Source: Marinobacter litoralis (lineage in GTDB: Bacteria; Pseudomonadota; Gammaproteobacteria; Pseudomonadales; Oleiphilaceae). Taken from it: DNA of 64,000 nucleotides. A model generated the notes under the pieces. That model was not told the DNA's origin. It did no database searches and saw nothing but the letters and a program-made list of their open reading frames with translations. Below, one piece after another: positions 17,665 through 26,758 of the stretch. A program made the position numbers and the translations under genes. The number at the start of each line of letters is the position of its first letter. Position 1 is the first letter of the stretch. The stretch lies in assembly GCF_003336705.1 (NCBI RefSeq), contig NZ_QMDL01000001.1:744001-808000 (forward strand), written 5' to 3'.

Positions 17665-18819
17665 ATGTTGATCGTTGCTGATGAAAATATTCCGTTATTG
17701 GATTCGTTTTTCGGAGATATTGGCGAGATTCGCCGGGTAACCGGGCGCGGGCTGACTCGGAGCGAAGTAGAGGATGCGGATGTTCTGTTGGTTCGTTCCG
17801 TGAGCCGTGTGAACCGGGAACTGCTTGAAGGAACTCGGGTGCGCTTCGTGGGTACCGCAACGATTGGCACTGATCATGTTGATGTGGAGTGGCTGAAGGC
17901 GCAAGGCATTGGGTTTTCGGCGGCCCCGGGCTGCAATGCGGGAAGTGTCGCCGAGTATGTTCTTGCGGTCATTTCATTGTTTGCTGATCAACGGGATCTG
18001 AGTGATTGGTCGACACTGAGTGTGGGTATCGTTGGTGCCGGAAACGTTGGCAGCGAGCTTGCCCGAATGTTAGAACGTCTCGATTTCGATGTGAAATTGT
18101 GTGATCCCCCGCGACAGCTTGCCGAGCCGGAGAACGCCGATAATTTTGTAGACTTGTCAGAAGCAATGTCGTGCGATGTGGTGACCTTTCACACTCCGCT
18201 TACGCGCACTGGCGAACACCCGACTTTTCATATGGTATCTGATCAACAGCTTGCCGGACTTAACGCCGGCCAGCTGCTCATTAATGCCGGGCGGGGCGAG
18301 GTTGTTGATGGCACGGCTTTGAAGCGCAGGCTTGAGCAGCCTAATGCTCCTGTTGTCGCACTGGATGTGTGGGAGAGCGAGCCTGCGATTGACCCTGACC
18401 TGGTTGATAAAGTGTGGCTGGCGACCCCACACATAGCAGGGTATAGCCTCGAAGGGAAAATGCAGGGTACCGAAATGGTGTATAAGGCTTTGTGCCGTTT
18501 TCTTGGCCTGCCGGTGCGTAAAAAAGCCGGGCAGTTTTTGCCCGAGCCAGCCCTCAGCAAAATGTCGTTTACCCGTAATGCCATTGAAGATGAAGCCCTG
18601 CGACTTGCTCTTGGAGCCTGCTACGATCCGAGAAAAGATGACCTTCGGTTGAGGCGTGCGATGAAAGAATCTGAGGATAAACGAGCAGAAGCCTTCGATC
18701 GTTTGCGCCGTGATTATCCGGTACGCCGGGAGTGCTCCAGCCTGAAAATTCAATTGAAAGGCAGCAGTAAGTCTTTGCAGGATCGCTTCCGAGCGATGGG
18801 GTTTAAACTGAAAATCTGA
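17665..18819 (+). CDS. pdxB: Erythronate-4-phosphate dehydrogenase PdxB
   Basis: Oxidises 4-phosphoerythronate in the DXP-dependent pyridoxal phosphate pathway. The 384 residues begin MLIVADENIPLLDSFFG, typical of PdxB. The NAD-binding motif VGIVGAGNVGSELARML is near residue 118, with catalytic regions INAGRGEVVDG and TPHIAGYSLEGKMQGT, and a C-terminal dimerisation domain (about 290-384). It starts 22 bp after the helicase with AGGAG upstream and ends at a strong bidirectional terminator. Confidence 0.96.
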   Translation: MLIVADENIPLLDSFFGDIGEIRRVTGRGLTRSEVEDADVLLVRSVSRVNRELLEGTRVRFVGTATIGTDHVDVEWLKAQGIGFSAAPGCNAGSVAEYVLAVISLFADQRDLSDWSTLSVGIVGAGNVGSELARMLERLDFDVKLCDPPRQLAEPENADNFVDLSEAMSCDVVTFHTPLTRTGEHPTFHMVSDQQLAGLNAGQLLINAGRGEVVDGTALKRRLEQPNAPVVALDVWESEPAIDPDLVDKVWLATPHIAGYSLEGKMQGTEMVYKALCRFLGLPVRKKAGQFLPEPALSKMSFTRNAIEDEALRLALGACYDPRKDDLRLRRAMKESEDKRAEAFDRLRRDYPVRRECSSLKIQLKGSSKSLQDRFRAMGFKLKI

Positions 18820-18840
18820 CTACTGGCGTTTGCTGTAAAC

Positions 18841-18868
18841 AAAAGGGGGCGCGCATGCGCCCCCTTTT
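18841..18868. terminator. Bidirectional terminator between pdxB and htpX
   Basis: A perfect 12-bp inverted repeat (arms 18841-18852 and 18857-18868, loop GCAT) with AAAA at the left and TTTT at the right. It can end transcription of both convergent genes. It lies 21 bp after the pdxB stop and 23 bp after the htpX stop. Confidence 0.92.
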
Positions 18869-18891
18869 GTTTCTTCCAGACAACTTGCCGC

Positions 18892-19773
18892 TTAAAGCGA
18901 TGCCTTTTGCAATGCGGCAATCCGGTCTTCCAGCGGCGGATGGGTCATGAACAGCGCAGCCAAACCCGAGCGTGAACCGCGGTTGATGCCAAAGGCTTGC
19001 AGCGTATCCGGCATTTGATCGGGCACTTCGCTTTCCTGTTTCAGGCGCGCCAACGCATTGATCATGGCGCCTCGACCCGCCAATTGCGCACCCGCAATGT
19101 CGGCTCGAAATTCCCGGCGGCGGGAGAACCAGAACACGATGGTGCTTGCCAGAATACCCAGCACGAGCTCGGCGATTAAGCTGACGATGAAAAAGCCCAT
19201 GCCGTGGCCATCTTCGTTTTTAAACACAACCCGATCCACAAACGAGCCGATCACCCGTGAGGCGAAAATCACGAAGGTGTTTACAACGCCTTGAATCAAC
19301 GACAGCGTGACCATGTCGCCGTTTGCCACATGGCCGATCTCATGGCCGAGCACGGCGCGGATTTCATCTTGGTTGAATCGATGGAGCAGCCCTTCGCTGA
19401 CCGCCACGAGAGCATCGTTTTTGTTCCAGCCCGTAGCAAACGCGTTGGACTGAGAGGCAGGGAAAATTGCCACTTCGGGCATGCCGATGCCGGCTTTCTG
19501 AGCGAGATCCGCAACCGTTTCCATCAACCAGCGCTCGGCCGGGGTGCGGGGAGCTTCGATTACCCGGGCTTTGGTGCTCCATTTCGCCATTGGTTTGGAA
19601 ATCAACAGGGAAATAAAAGAGCCCGCAAAGCCGAAGACCGCTGCGAATATGAGCAGAGAGCTGTAGTTGATGCCCTGATGGGCCAGATAGCTGTCTACCC
19701 CGAGCAAACGCAGAGTAAAACTGGCTACCAGAATAACGGCCAGGTTAGTGGCCAGAAACAACAAAATGCGCAT
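18892..19773 (-). CDS. htpX: Membrane zinc metalloprotease HtpX
   Basis: A 293-residue inner-membrane M48-family peptidase for quality control of membrane proteins. Two N-terminal helices (about 4-20 and 38-58), the zinc site HEIGH near residue 144, two more helices, and the third zinc ligand glutamate in the [12 protein letters not shown] region fit HtpX. Length equals that of E. coli HtpX. It is the last gene of a leftward series beginning at alaA, but a 93-bp gap before it may hold its own promoter. In other bacteria htpX is induced by envelope stress; no clear site was found here. Confidence 0.96.
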   Translation of the reverse strand: MRILLFLATNLAVILVASFTLRLLGVDSYLAHQGINYSSLLIFAAVFGFAGSFISLLISKPMAKWSTKARVIEAPRTPAERWLMETVADLAQKAGIGMPEVAIFPASQSNAFATGWNKNDALVAVSEGLLHRFNQDEIRAVLGHEIGHVANGDMVTLSLIQGVVNTFVIFASRVIGSFVDRVVFKNEDGHGMGFFIVSLIAELVLGILASTIVFWFSRRREFRADIAGAQLAGRGAMINALARLKQESEVPDQMPDTLQAFGINRGSRSGLAALFMTHPPLEDRIAALQKASL

Positions 19774-19866
19774 AGAGTTTTCCTGTTTAAGATTACGCCA
19801 AACGTCGTTTTCTATCTGACCGATATATGTGGGCTGGGTTCACGTCTTCAAGAGGCTCAAGGCGAT

Positions 19867-20340
19867 TTAATGAACCGTCTGAATGTCGCGATCCAGGAAG
19901 AACGTTGCCTGCACGATCAGGCTGATTTGATTCGAGCTGCCACTCTTCAGGGCAGTGCGCAAAAGATGTATATAGGTTGATCTGTCCCGTTCGACAGAGG
20001 TCGGCAATTCGGAATCGCTCGGGTTCGGACCAAATTTTTCGGTCAATGTCTGCGGTGCCGGCGCGCTCAGCCGAGTGAATGCGCTCCGGGATAAAACCGC
20101 TTGATCGAGGGCTTCCTGTCGGATGGTGTCCACGTAGCGCAGGAACCCTTCTTCTGACAGCCAGAGTAGTGCTCCGAAGCACGCCATGTGCCGCTTGCTG
20201 TGCAGCCCGAAATCGTCCGGGTCGTCTGGCCCCGCTATGTCTTCTACAAATAAACTGATGCGCCGCGGAAAGGCGGCGTACAGCTGGGCCAGGGCAATGG
20301 CAACGTCTTTGTAAAATTCTTCTACGTGTATATCGGCCAT
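19867..20340 (-). CDS. Conserved-looking protein of unknown function
   Basis: A 157-residue cytoplasmic-looking protein with no signal peptide or membrane helix. It starts MADIHVEEFYKDVAI, has the acidic stretch EDIAGPDDPDDFGLH near residue 35, then mainly helical sequence. I do not recognise a named family or catalytic motif. It follows alaA by 11 bp in the same direction and is probably co-transcribed with it. A longer open frame in another register over the same bases (19793-20404) looks like a shadow. Function unknown. Confidence 0.75.
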   Translation of the reverse strand: MADIHVEEFYKDVAIALAQLYAAFPRRISLFVEDIAGPDDPDDFGLHSKRHMACFGALLWLSEEGFLRYVDTIRQEALDQAVLSRSAFTRLSAPAPQTLTEKFGPNPSDSELPTSVERDRSTYIHLLRTALKSGSSNQISLIVQATFFLDRDIQTVH

Positions 20341-20351
20341 GATCGCTCCGA

Positions 20352-21566
20352 TTACTGCCGGTAGTGTTCCAGGAAATTGCCCAATCGGCCCATGGCATCT
20401 GCAAGTGCTTCTTTGCGCGGCAAAAACACGACGCGTAGGTGCTGATGATCGTCTATGTTAAACGCCGAGCCCTGCACCAGAAGAATCTTTTCTTGTAACA
20501 GCAGGTCCAGAACCAACTTCTCGTCGTTGTGGATCGGGAAATGTTTCGGGTCCAGCTTAGGGAACAGATAGAGGGCTCCCTGAGGTTTTACGCAGCTGAC
20601 GCCCGGTATGTCGTTCAGCATGCGCCATGCAGTATCCCGCTGTTCGTACAGGCGTCCTCCCGGGGCGACCAGGTCGTTGATAGACTGGTAACCACCGAGG
20701 GCGGTTTGAATGGCAAGCTGCGCAGGAACGTTGGCACACAGGCGCATGTTGGAAAGCATTTCGATGCCTTCGATCAGATCTTTGGCTCTATGTTTGGCAC
20801 CACTGATGATCATCCAGCCGGCGCGATAGCCCGCGGCCCGGTAGTTTTTCGACAAACCGTTATAAGTGAAGAACAGAACGTCTTCCGCTAATGATGCAGT
20901 AGAGGTATGCACGGTTCCGTCGTAGAGAATTTTGTCGTAGATCTCGTCTGACAGCACGATCAGATTGTGCTTTCTGGCTAACTCGATCACCTGATGTAAC
21001 AACTCGACCGAATAGACCGCACCGGTCGGGTTGTTCGGGTTGATCAAGACAATGGCTTTGGTGCGCGGAGTGATCTTCTTTTTGATGTCTTCGATGTCCG
21101 GGAACCAGTTCTGCTGTTCGTCGCAGCGGTAATGTACCGGCTTGCCGCTGGACAGGGTTACCGCGGCTGTCCAAAGTGGATAATCCGGGGCTGGGATGAG
21201 TACTTCGTCACCGGTATTGAGCAGCGCCTGCATGGACATAACAATCAGCTCGCTGACGCCATTGCCCAGATAAATGTCATCAATATCAACTTTAGCGATA
21301 CCGCGCTGCTGACAGTAGTGCATGACGGCTTTGCGAGCCGAGAACAGGCCTTTGGATTCAACATAACCCTGTGCCTGAGGCATGTTGTAAATCACGTCCT
21401 GCTGGATTTCTTCCGGAACATCGAGTTCGAAGGCCGCCGGGTTGCCGATGTTCAGCTTAAGGACGCGGTGCCCCTCTTCTTCCAGCCTGCGCGCCTCCCG
21501 TAGAACCACGCCGCGGATTTCGTAACACACATTGTCGAGCTTGGCGGATTTGGAGAAGTTATGCAT
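20352..21566 (-). CDS. alaA: Alanine transaminase AlaA (PLP-dependent aminotransferase)
   Basis: Makes alanine from pyruvate and glutamate. A 404-residue fold-type I aminotransferase whose N-terminus (FSKSAKLDNVCYEIRG) is typical of AlaA/YfbQ. Motifs: YLGNGVSELIVM, the substrate/PLP-binding INPNNPTGAVY, DEIYDKILYDG, the PLP lysine in NGLSKNYRAAGYRAGW, and the carboxylate-binding arginine in HLRVVFLP. The reading frame is intact. Transcribed leftward, it probably drives the small unknown gene after it. Confidence 0.92.
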   Translation of the reverse strand: MHNFSKSAKLDNVCYEIRGVVLREARRLEEEGHRVLKLNIGNPAAFELDVPEEIQQDVIYNMPQAQGYVESKGLFSARKAVMHYCQQRGIAKVDIDDIYLGNGVSELIVMSMQALLNTGDEVLIPAPDYPLWTAAVTLSSGKPVHYRCDEQQNWFPDIEDIKKKITPRTKAIVLINPNNPTGAVYSVELLHQVIELARKHNLIVLSDEIYDKILYDGTVHTSTASLAEDVLFFTYNGLSKNYRAAGYRAGWMIISGAKHRAKDLIEGIEMLSNMRLCANVPAQLAIQTALGGYQSINDLVAPGGRLYEQRDTAWRMLNDIPGVSCVKPQGALYLFPKLDPKHFPIHNDEKLVLDLLLQEKILLVQGSAFNIDDHQHLRVVFLPRKEALADAMGRLGNFLEHYRQ

Positions 21567-21762
21567 GGCGTGCAGAGGTCCTTAACAAACGGTCTGGAAG
21601 AGTTATACGGGATAACACAAGCTTTCTATTCTAGCGGAGGGAGGGGCAGGGGTAACAGGGGCAAATGTGTTCAATTGTGGCGAATTTGGACGAGTTTACG
21701 ATCGAATGTTGAAGTGAAAGATCGGAAGTGCCGTGTGGTTCTCGAATTCAGGAATAGCCTTC

Positions 21763-21791
21763 TACAATTAAATTGTGCACAATATAAATTG
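21763..21791 (+). promoter_or_regulatory. OhrR-type operator overlapping the gpx promoter
   Basis: The sequence TACAATTAAATTGT (21763-21776) is nearly identical to the inverted repeat I recall for OhrR sites of Bacillus ohrA. A second, looser repeat, ACAATATAAATTG (21779-21791), follows at once. A TATAAA -10-like hexamer (21783-21788) lies within the second repeat, so bound repressor would cover the promoter. It precedes the gpx start by 29 bp, and an OhrR homologue is encoded just downstream. The repeat is seen; binding is inferred. Confidence 0.7.
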
Positions 21792-21819
21792 AGACGTTTA
21801 ATTCAAAGGAGCGAAGAAT

Positions 21820-22305
21820 ATGGCGAACGAGTCGATTTATGATTTCAGTGCCAAGGACGTGAAAGGCAACGACGTTGCGATGGCCGATTACAAAGGTAAG
21901 GTGTTGTTGATTGTAAACACGGCATCCAAATGCGGTTTTACCCCGCAATTTGAAGGTCTTCAGCAGCTCCATAGCGAACTCGGTGCCAACGGCTTCGAAG
22001 TGCTTGGCTTCCCTTGCAACCAGTTTATGAGCCAAGATCCGGGTAGCAATGAATCCATTACGGAGTTTTGTTCGCTGAATTATGGGGTTGATTTCCCCAT
22101 GTTTGCGAAAATCGAAGTCAATGGTGAGGGTGCCCACCCGCTTTACCGGTTCCTAAAAAAAGAAGCAAAAGGTTTGATGGGCAGCGAGAAGGTGAAGTGG
22201 AATTTCACCAAATTCCTGGTCAATAAAGACGGCCAGGTGGTGCGACGCTATGCGCCGACGGTCAAGCCTGCGGATATCCGGAATGACATCGAAAAGTTGC
22301 TCTGA
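21820..22305 (+). CDS. Glutathione peroxidase (thiol peroxidase, cysteine type)
   Basis: A 161-residue GPx-family peroxidase that reduces organic and hydrogen peroxides; many bacterial members prefer thioredoxin. The peroxidatic cysteine lies in [11 protein letters not shown] (near residue 36), with the partner glutamine in GFPCNQF, and the tryptophan-asparagine pair in [10 protein letters not shown], completing the catalytic tetrad. The cysteine in FPCNQF is in the usual place. AAAGGAG precedes the ATG. It shares a transcript with the OhrR-like regulator, whose start lies 23 bp inside this gene, so peroxide-controlled expression is likely. Confidence 0.93.
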   Translation: MANESIYDFSAKDVKGNDVAMADYKGKVLLIVNTASKCGFTPQFEGLQQLHSELGANGFEVLGFPCNQFMSQDPGSNESITEFCSLNYGVDFPMFAKIEVNGEGAHPLYRFLKKEAKGLMGSEKVKWNFTKFLVNKDGQVVRRYAPTVKPADIRNDIEKLL

Positions 22306-22774
22306 TTCTGCGCCAGCCGACCAGTTACTGGCGCTGGACAACCAGCTGTGCTTCGCGCTTTATGCGGCTAATCGGGCGGTTACGGCGCGGTATCGTCCGT
22401 TGCTGAAAGAGTTGGGCCTGACGTATCCCCAGTATTTGGTGATGTTAGTGCTTTGGCAGCAAGATCAAAATGAACCGGCGCCTAAAGTGTCGGAACTCGG
22501 GCAGCGTTTGCGGCTTGATTCAGGCACTTTGACGCCGCTGTTGAAGCGGCTCGAAGAACGTGCGTTGATAAAGCGCACCCGAGGAGCGGAAGACGAGCGG
22601 GTGGTAAGGGTGGCTCTGACGCCCGCTGGGCGTGCTTTGCGCGAACTGGCGGTGTCTGTGCCTGAGCGCCTCATGTGTGGGCTTGATGTTGATCCGGCGC
22701 AGATAGTCTCGCTGCGGGACGAGCTCAGGAGTCTTCTTGAGGTGCTGGAAGGGGCGGAGCCCACCGCACAATAG
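22283..22774 (+). CDS. ohrR: MarR-family organic peroxide sensor, OhrR-like
   Basis: About 163 residues with the OhrR N-terminal signature [16 protein letters not shown]. Its cysteine (residue 23 from the ATG at 22283) matches the peroxide-sensing cysteine of OhrR. A winged helix (about 65-130) follows, with [13 protein letters not shown] and [12 protein letters not shown]. The start at 22283 gives the usual OhrR N-terminus; an earlier in-frame ATG at 22250 adds residues unlike the family. It overlaps gpx at its start by 23 bp and the convergent kinase gene at its end by 50 bp. OhrR usually neighbours an ohr peroxidase gene; here the partner is a GPx. Confidence 0.9.
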   Translation: MTSKSCSDSAPADQLLALDNQLCFALYAANRAVTARYRPLLKELGLTYPQYLVMLVLWQQDQNEPAPKVSELGQRLRLDSGTLTPLLKRLEERALIKRTRGAEDERVVRVALTPAGRALRELAVSVPERLMCGLDVDPAQIVSLRDELRSLLEVLEGAEPTAQ

Positions 22775-24716
22775 CCGCTTTCAGCTCTTCGCGGTTGTAG
22801 GGTTTTGTGATGTAGTCATCCATGCCGGAGGCAAGGCATTCCTCTTTGTCTCCTTGCATAACGTTTGCAGTTACGGCGATTACTGGCAGATTCTTCCAGT
22901 GGGGGTTGCGCCGTATCTCGCGAGTGGCTTCGTAGCCATCCATAACCGGCATTTGACAGTCCATGAGAACCAGATCGTAGCTCTCGCGTTTGAGGGCTTC
23001 AATCGCGCGCTGTCCGTTTTCAGCGTTATCTACCTTGTGTCCCATTCGCCGGAGAATTGCGCTCGCCACCAACTGGTTTACGTGGTTATCTTCGACCAGA
23101 AGAATCTTCAGCAGGGGCATCGAATCGGACGATGTTTCCTCGGGTCGTGTCTTTTCCTCAATCGGTTTATCGTGAACAGGCAAAGGAAGTGTAACCGTAA
23201 AGTGCGTGCCTTTTCCCGGCGTTGAATCCACTTCGATTCTGCCGTTCATGCGGTCAACCAACTGCCGGCAAAGCGTTAGACCCAGCCCGGTACCGCCATA
23301 GAGGCGAGTGGTATCGGTGTCAGCTTGCGAGAAAGGTGAAAAGATCTTGTGCAGTCCTTCCCGCGACATCCCGATGCCGGTATCGATGACTTCAATGCGA
23401 AGCTTTCCGGATGAATGGCTGGCCTTGACCTTAACCTTGCCCCTTTCTGTAAATTTGATGGCGTTGCTCAGGAGATTGTTAAGCACCTGGCGGGTTCGCG
23501 TTGGATCGCCCAGAAAATATTCGGGCAAATCGCCGTCGATCTCGTTGACCAACGCAATGTGCTTACGCCGAGCCTGCTGCGCGTGCAGAGTTGTGCAGTC
23601 GCTGATCAACTCTCGTGCTGAAAACGGAATGAGTTCAAGGCTCAGTTTTCCAGCTTCAACTTTCGATATATCGAGAATGTCGTTGAGAAGGTCCAGTAGA
23701 TTCTCGCCTGCTTTGGAGGCAATTTCTATGCGGCTCTTTTGCCGTGGATCGCTTTCGTCTTCGACGGCGAGCCCGAGCATGCCCAGCATGCCGTTTAACG
23801 GTGTGCGTATTTCGTGGCTCATGCTGGCAAGGAAGTTTGCGCGGGCGCGGGCTCTGCGCACGGCGTCTTCCTTCGCTTTGACGAGGGCGCAGTTACCGCG
23901 CTGCAGGGCGCTGTTTTTCTCGGAAATCTCACGGGTCCGTTCTTCGACTTCTTGTTCCAGATGAGTCGAGTAGTTTTTCATGGTGCGTTCTGCTGAACGG
24001 AGCCTGGCGACACTGGCTTCCATGTTTTGCAGGTGGTCGTTGATGATTCCGACCATGGAGCCAATTTCGTCGTGCTCATGATTTTGAGGAATCGGGAGTC
24101 GCACTTTCTCTGGTGACCGATTATTTGCCTGCCCCAAGGCGCTGATCAGTCCCATCATGGGGCGGGTCAGTACCACGTAAAAAATTGCCAGAAGCGCCAG
24201 GGTTAAAACCAGGCTTTTCAGCATGCCGATCATGAGTGTATTGCCTGCACGCTTCAGAAACTGGAGGCCGTAATGATAGGTGTCGATGGTAAGGACCAGG
24301 CGGCCAAGGGACAGATCTTTAAGCTGCGGCACCTGCAGGGTTTCTGAAAACGTGCGGCTTTGTCCGAATAGCGAATCACTGATCCAGCGGTATGGCGAGC
24401 TCACACTGGGAGTGCTGGACGCTGCCATGGTTTTCTGGTCACTATCAATAATTCGGGCATCGATCGTGGCCGGGTGCAGCAACAATCCGTCCAGCAATTC
24501 TTCAGCCAGGCGAACGTCTATGTTATAGGCGATCTGTGAAGCAGGGCTGCGGCTGATCTCGAGTAAGGCGTGAACTTCCTGATCCATTGCCTCTTGGGCA
24601 TTGGAATAGTCCAGAGTTATTTGAAGAAGGTTCAACAGCAGCCCTAATGCCATGGCTACCAGAACGGTATCGCGAGTGAGGCGATACGAAAGCCGCTGTT
24701 TAAACCTGTTAAGCAC
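22725..24716 (-). CDS. Hybrid sensor histidine kinase/response regulator
   Basis: A 663-residue membrane kinase. Two membrane helices (about 17-36 and 160-183) flank a periplasmic sensor region. A HAMP-like linker (about 185-240) and coiled coil follow, then HisKA with the phospho-accepting histidine in SMSHEIRTPLNG (near 300), an ATPase domain (NNLLSNAIKF, DTGIGMS, GGTGLGLTL), and a C-terminal receiver with aspartate in LVLMDCQMPVMDG (near 585). There is no Hpt domain, so phosphorelay output would need a separate Hpt and regulator, and neither is adjacent. Its 3' end overlaps ohrR by 50 bp on the opposite strand. Stimulus unknown. Confidence 0.95.
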   Translation of the reverse strand: MLNRFKQRLSYRLTRDTVLVAMALGLLLNLLQITLDYSNAQEAMDQEVHALLEISRSPASQIAYNIDVRLAEELLDGLLLHPATIDARIIDSDQKTMAASSTPSVSSPYRWISDSLFGQSRTFSETLQVPQLKDLSLGRLVLTIDTYHYGLQFLKRAGNTLMIGMLKSLVLTLALLAIFYVVLTRPMMGLISALGQANNRSPEKVRLPIPQNHEHDEIGSMVGIINDHLQNMEASVARLRSAERTMKNYSTHLEQEVEERTREISEKNSALQRGNCALVKAKEDAVRRARARANFLASMSHEIRTPLNGMLGMLGLAVEDESDPRQKSRIEIASKAGENLLDLLNDILDISKVEAGKLSLELIPFSARELISDCTTLHAQQARRKHIALVNEIDGDLPEYFLGDPTRTRQVLNNLLSNAIKFTERGKVKVKASHSSGKLRIEVIDTGIGMSREGLHKIFSPFSQADTDTTRLYGGTGLGLTLCRQLVDRMNGRIEVDSTPGKGTHFTVTLPLPVHDKPIEEKTRPEETSSDSMPLLKILLVEDNHVNQLVASAILRRMGHKVDNAENGQRAIEALKRESYDLVLMDCQMPVMDGYEATREIRRNPHWKNLPVIAVTANVMQGDKEECLASGMDDYITKPYNREELKAAIVRWAPPLPAPQEDS

Positions 24717-24756
24717 GGTGGTTGGTGGTCCTTATTCTTGAGCGCGAGTCTTTGGC

Positions 24757-25527
24757 TTAATTGTCGAAGTCTTTCCGTTTTTTCCAGGACTCTTCATCTT
24801 GCAGCATGTTGTCCCATTCCTGATCGAGTTTCGTGCCGTGTTCTTTAGCGGTGTCATCATCGTGCAGACTGGCCTCTAGCTCTTTAATCCGCGTTCGGAA
24901 GCTTTTGACGGCTTTCAATGCCAGTGGATTGTCCTTCGATTTAACCATTTCCATGCTGGCTGAATGATAGGAGTGAATGGCTTTGCGGATTTCGTTATGA
25001 CGGATGTGATCTCGTGCTTGAAATACGTGTAAATCGGCATGGGTTTTGTGAATCAGAAACAACACATACTTAAGGTTTTGCTTGGCGGTTGGGGCATCAA
25101 TCCGACCGCTTTTGTGCATGCTTTCGATCAGTTTGAAAAGATTGTTCAGCTGTTCTTTGACTTGCTCGGATTTTTCAGGGGAATCAATTTTAACGGGTGG
25201 ATGATTGTCCGTTTTATCAAGAACCTGCTGACGGGTTTGTTTGACGGTATTAAGCCACTCGTCAACGGGTTTGTCGGTTTTCAGGGTGACCAGGTTCTTA
25301 CAGGCATCTTCCATCTGTTTCAGCAGGATAAATTTGAGCCCTGAATTTAAATATTGGCCAGGAATTTCGGACAGCAACCGGAAGGCCCGATTGTAGTTGT
25401 CTCGTTGTGTCCGAATTTTACGCATGCGTTCAATGCGGGCCTTTTCGCGCATCTGGCTAACCACGATGATCACTAAAGACAGCGCAACGATAGCCGCAAG
25501 TACGATGACAATGGTGGTCGCTTCCAT
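24757..25527 (-). CDS. Membrane-anchored helical protein of unknown function
   Basis: About 256 residues. The N-terminus is one hydrophobic helix (MEATTIVIVLAAIVALSLVIIVV), followed at once by a basic RxxARIERMRKIR segment and a long, charged, mainly helical cytoplasmic part. I chose the ATG at 25527 because it begins directly at the helix; an in-frame start at 25647 adds 40 residues without clear signals. It precedes the hybrid kinase by 40 bp on the same strand, so the two may form an operon. I recognise no catalytic motif; a scaffold role is only a guess. Confidence 0.72.
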   Translation of the reverse strand: MEATTIVIVLAAIVALSLVIIVVSQMREKARIERMRKIRTQRDNYNRAFRLLSEIPGQYLNSGLKFILLKQMEDACKNLVTLKTDKPVDEWLNTVKQTRQQVLDKTDNHPPVKIDSPEKSEQVKEQLNNLFKLIESMHKSGRIDAPTAKQNLKYVLFLIHKTHADLHVFQARDHIRHNEIRKAIHSYHSASMEMVKSKDNPLALKAVKSFRTRIKELEASLHDDDTAKEHGTKLDQEWDNMLQDEESWKKRKDFDN

Positions 25528-25756
25528 GTTTTGGTGTGGCTCCAAATAGAGAGTGGCAAAAGAGGACAGCGCGAAGGATGTCAGCGAATTTTGCGTTATA
25601 ACAGTATGAAAGACTAGCAGAAATCTTTTGGTTCGTCCGCCCGACAAAAAGACAATTGTGAGATGTATAGATGTAATGAATTTTTATAACGCGGTATATT
25701 GTTTTGGTGAATGGTTGTTGTTTCTGCCTTTTGTTTCCTGATCGTAAGGTGTCTTG

Positions 25757-26758
25757 ATGGATATTTCCCGTGTGGATCTTAATTTGCTCGTGTACCTCGA
25801 TGTCTTGCTGCGGGAGCGAAACGTCACCAAAGCCGCCAATCATCTGGGTATCACTCAGCCGGCCATGAGTAATGGTTTGAGACGGCTTCGGGACCTTTTC
25901 GGCGATCCCATTCTGGTGCGCACCAGTGAGGGAATGACGGCCACCGAGCGAGCTCAAGAGTTGCAGCCGTTGGTGCGTTCGATTCTCTCGAATATTGAAC
26001 AAGCGGTTCAGGAAAAAACGCCATTCGCGGCTGAGAACAGTCAGCGGGTATTCCGGATTATGGCCAGTGACTATGCCGAATCCTGTCTGATGCCTCGGGT
26101 ATTGCGCCGTATTCGACAGGAAGCGCCGCACGTGACGCTGGATGTGCTGACGCCGAGTGATGTCAGCTTTCTGGATGTCGAGCAGGGCCGTTTGGATATG
26201 GCCATTAACCGGTTCGATAAGATACCGCAATCGTTTCACCAGAAAACGCTCTGGACGGAATACTTCGCTTGTTTGATGAATGCCCATAACCCGGTTCTGG
26301 TGGAGCCCTTTACTCTGGATACCTATTTGGACGCCAGCCATATATGGGTGAGTAAAACGGGCTTTGGCGTGGGGGTGGGGGTTAACCCAAAGGATGTGCA
26401 GCGTTTGGGTTGGGTTGACGAAGCGTTAGGGTTGATGGGTCGTAAACGTCAGATTTCGGTGTTCACCCGGCACTATCAGGTCGCCATGTTGTTGGCCGAA
26501 CAGCACGATTTGATAGCCACTTTGCCTTCGCGAGCAGCCTGGCTTCAGAAGGATAATCCGAATCTTGTGGTGAAGGTTCCGCCTTTTGAAATTCCACCGT
26601 TTGAACTCAAAATGGCGTGGAGCCCGTTGCTACAGCACAACTCGGACCATCAATGGCTGAGGAAGTTGATTGCGGAAGTTGCTGAAGAAGTGGACGACGA
26701 ATTTGCCCCCTTCGGGGCCCAGTTTGAATCACCTCAGGCGCAAGGTTCAGATCGGTAA
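25757..26758 (+). CDS. LysR-family transcriptional regulator
   Basis: About 333 residues. An N-terminal winged helix-turn-helix (about 5-65: LNLLVYLDVLLRERNVTKAA then GITQPAMSNGLRRLRDLFGD) and a periplasmic-binding-protein-like effector domain place it in the LysR family, nearest in style to the NodD/LeuO-like group (DPILVRTSEGMTAT). ATG 25757 follows AAGGTG; the TTG one codon earlier is less likely. Its 3' end overlaps the convergent GNAT gene by 12 bp. The divergent 229-bp region shared with the membrane-anchored gene may hold its target. Effector unknown. Confidence 0.92.
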   Translation: MDISRVDLNLLVYLDVLLRERNVTKAANHLGITQPAMSNGLRRLRDLFGDPILVRTSEGMTATERAQELQPLVRSILSNIEQAVQEKTPFAAENSQRVFRIMASDYAESCLMPRVLRRIRQEAPHVTLDVLTPSDVSFLDVEQGRLDMAINRFDKIPQSFHQKTLWTEYFACLMNAHNPVLVEPFTLDTYLDASHIWVSKTGFGVGVGVNPKDVQRLGWVDEALGLMGRKRQISVFTRHYQVAMLLAEQHDLIATLPSRAAWLQKDNPNLVVKVPPFEIPPFELKMAWSPLLQHNSDHQWLRKLIAEVAEEVDDEFAPFGAQFESPQAQGSDR

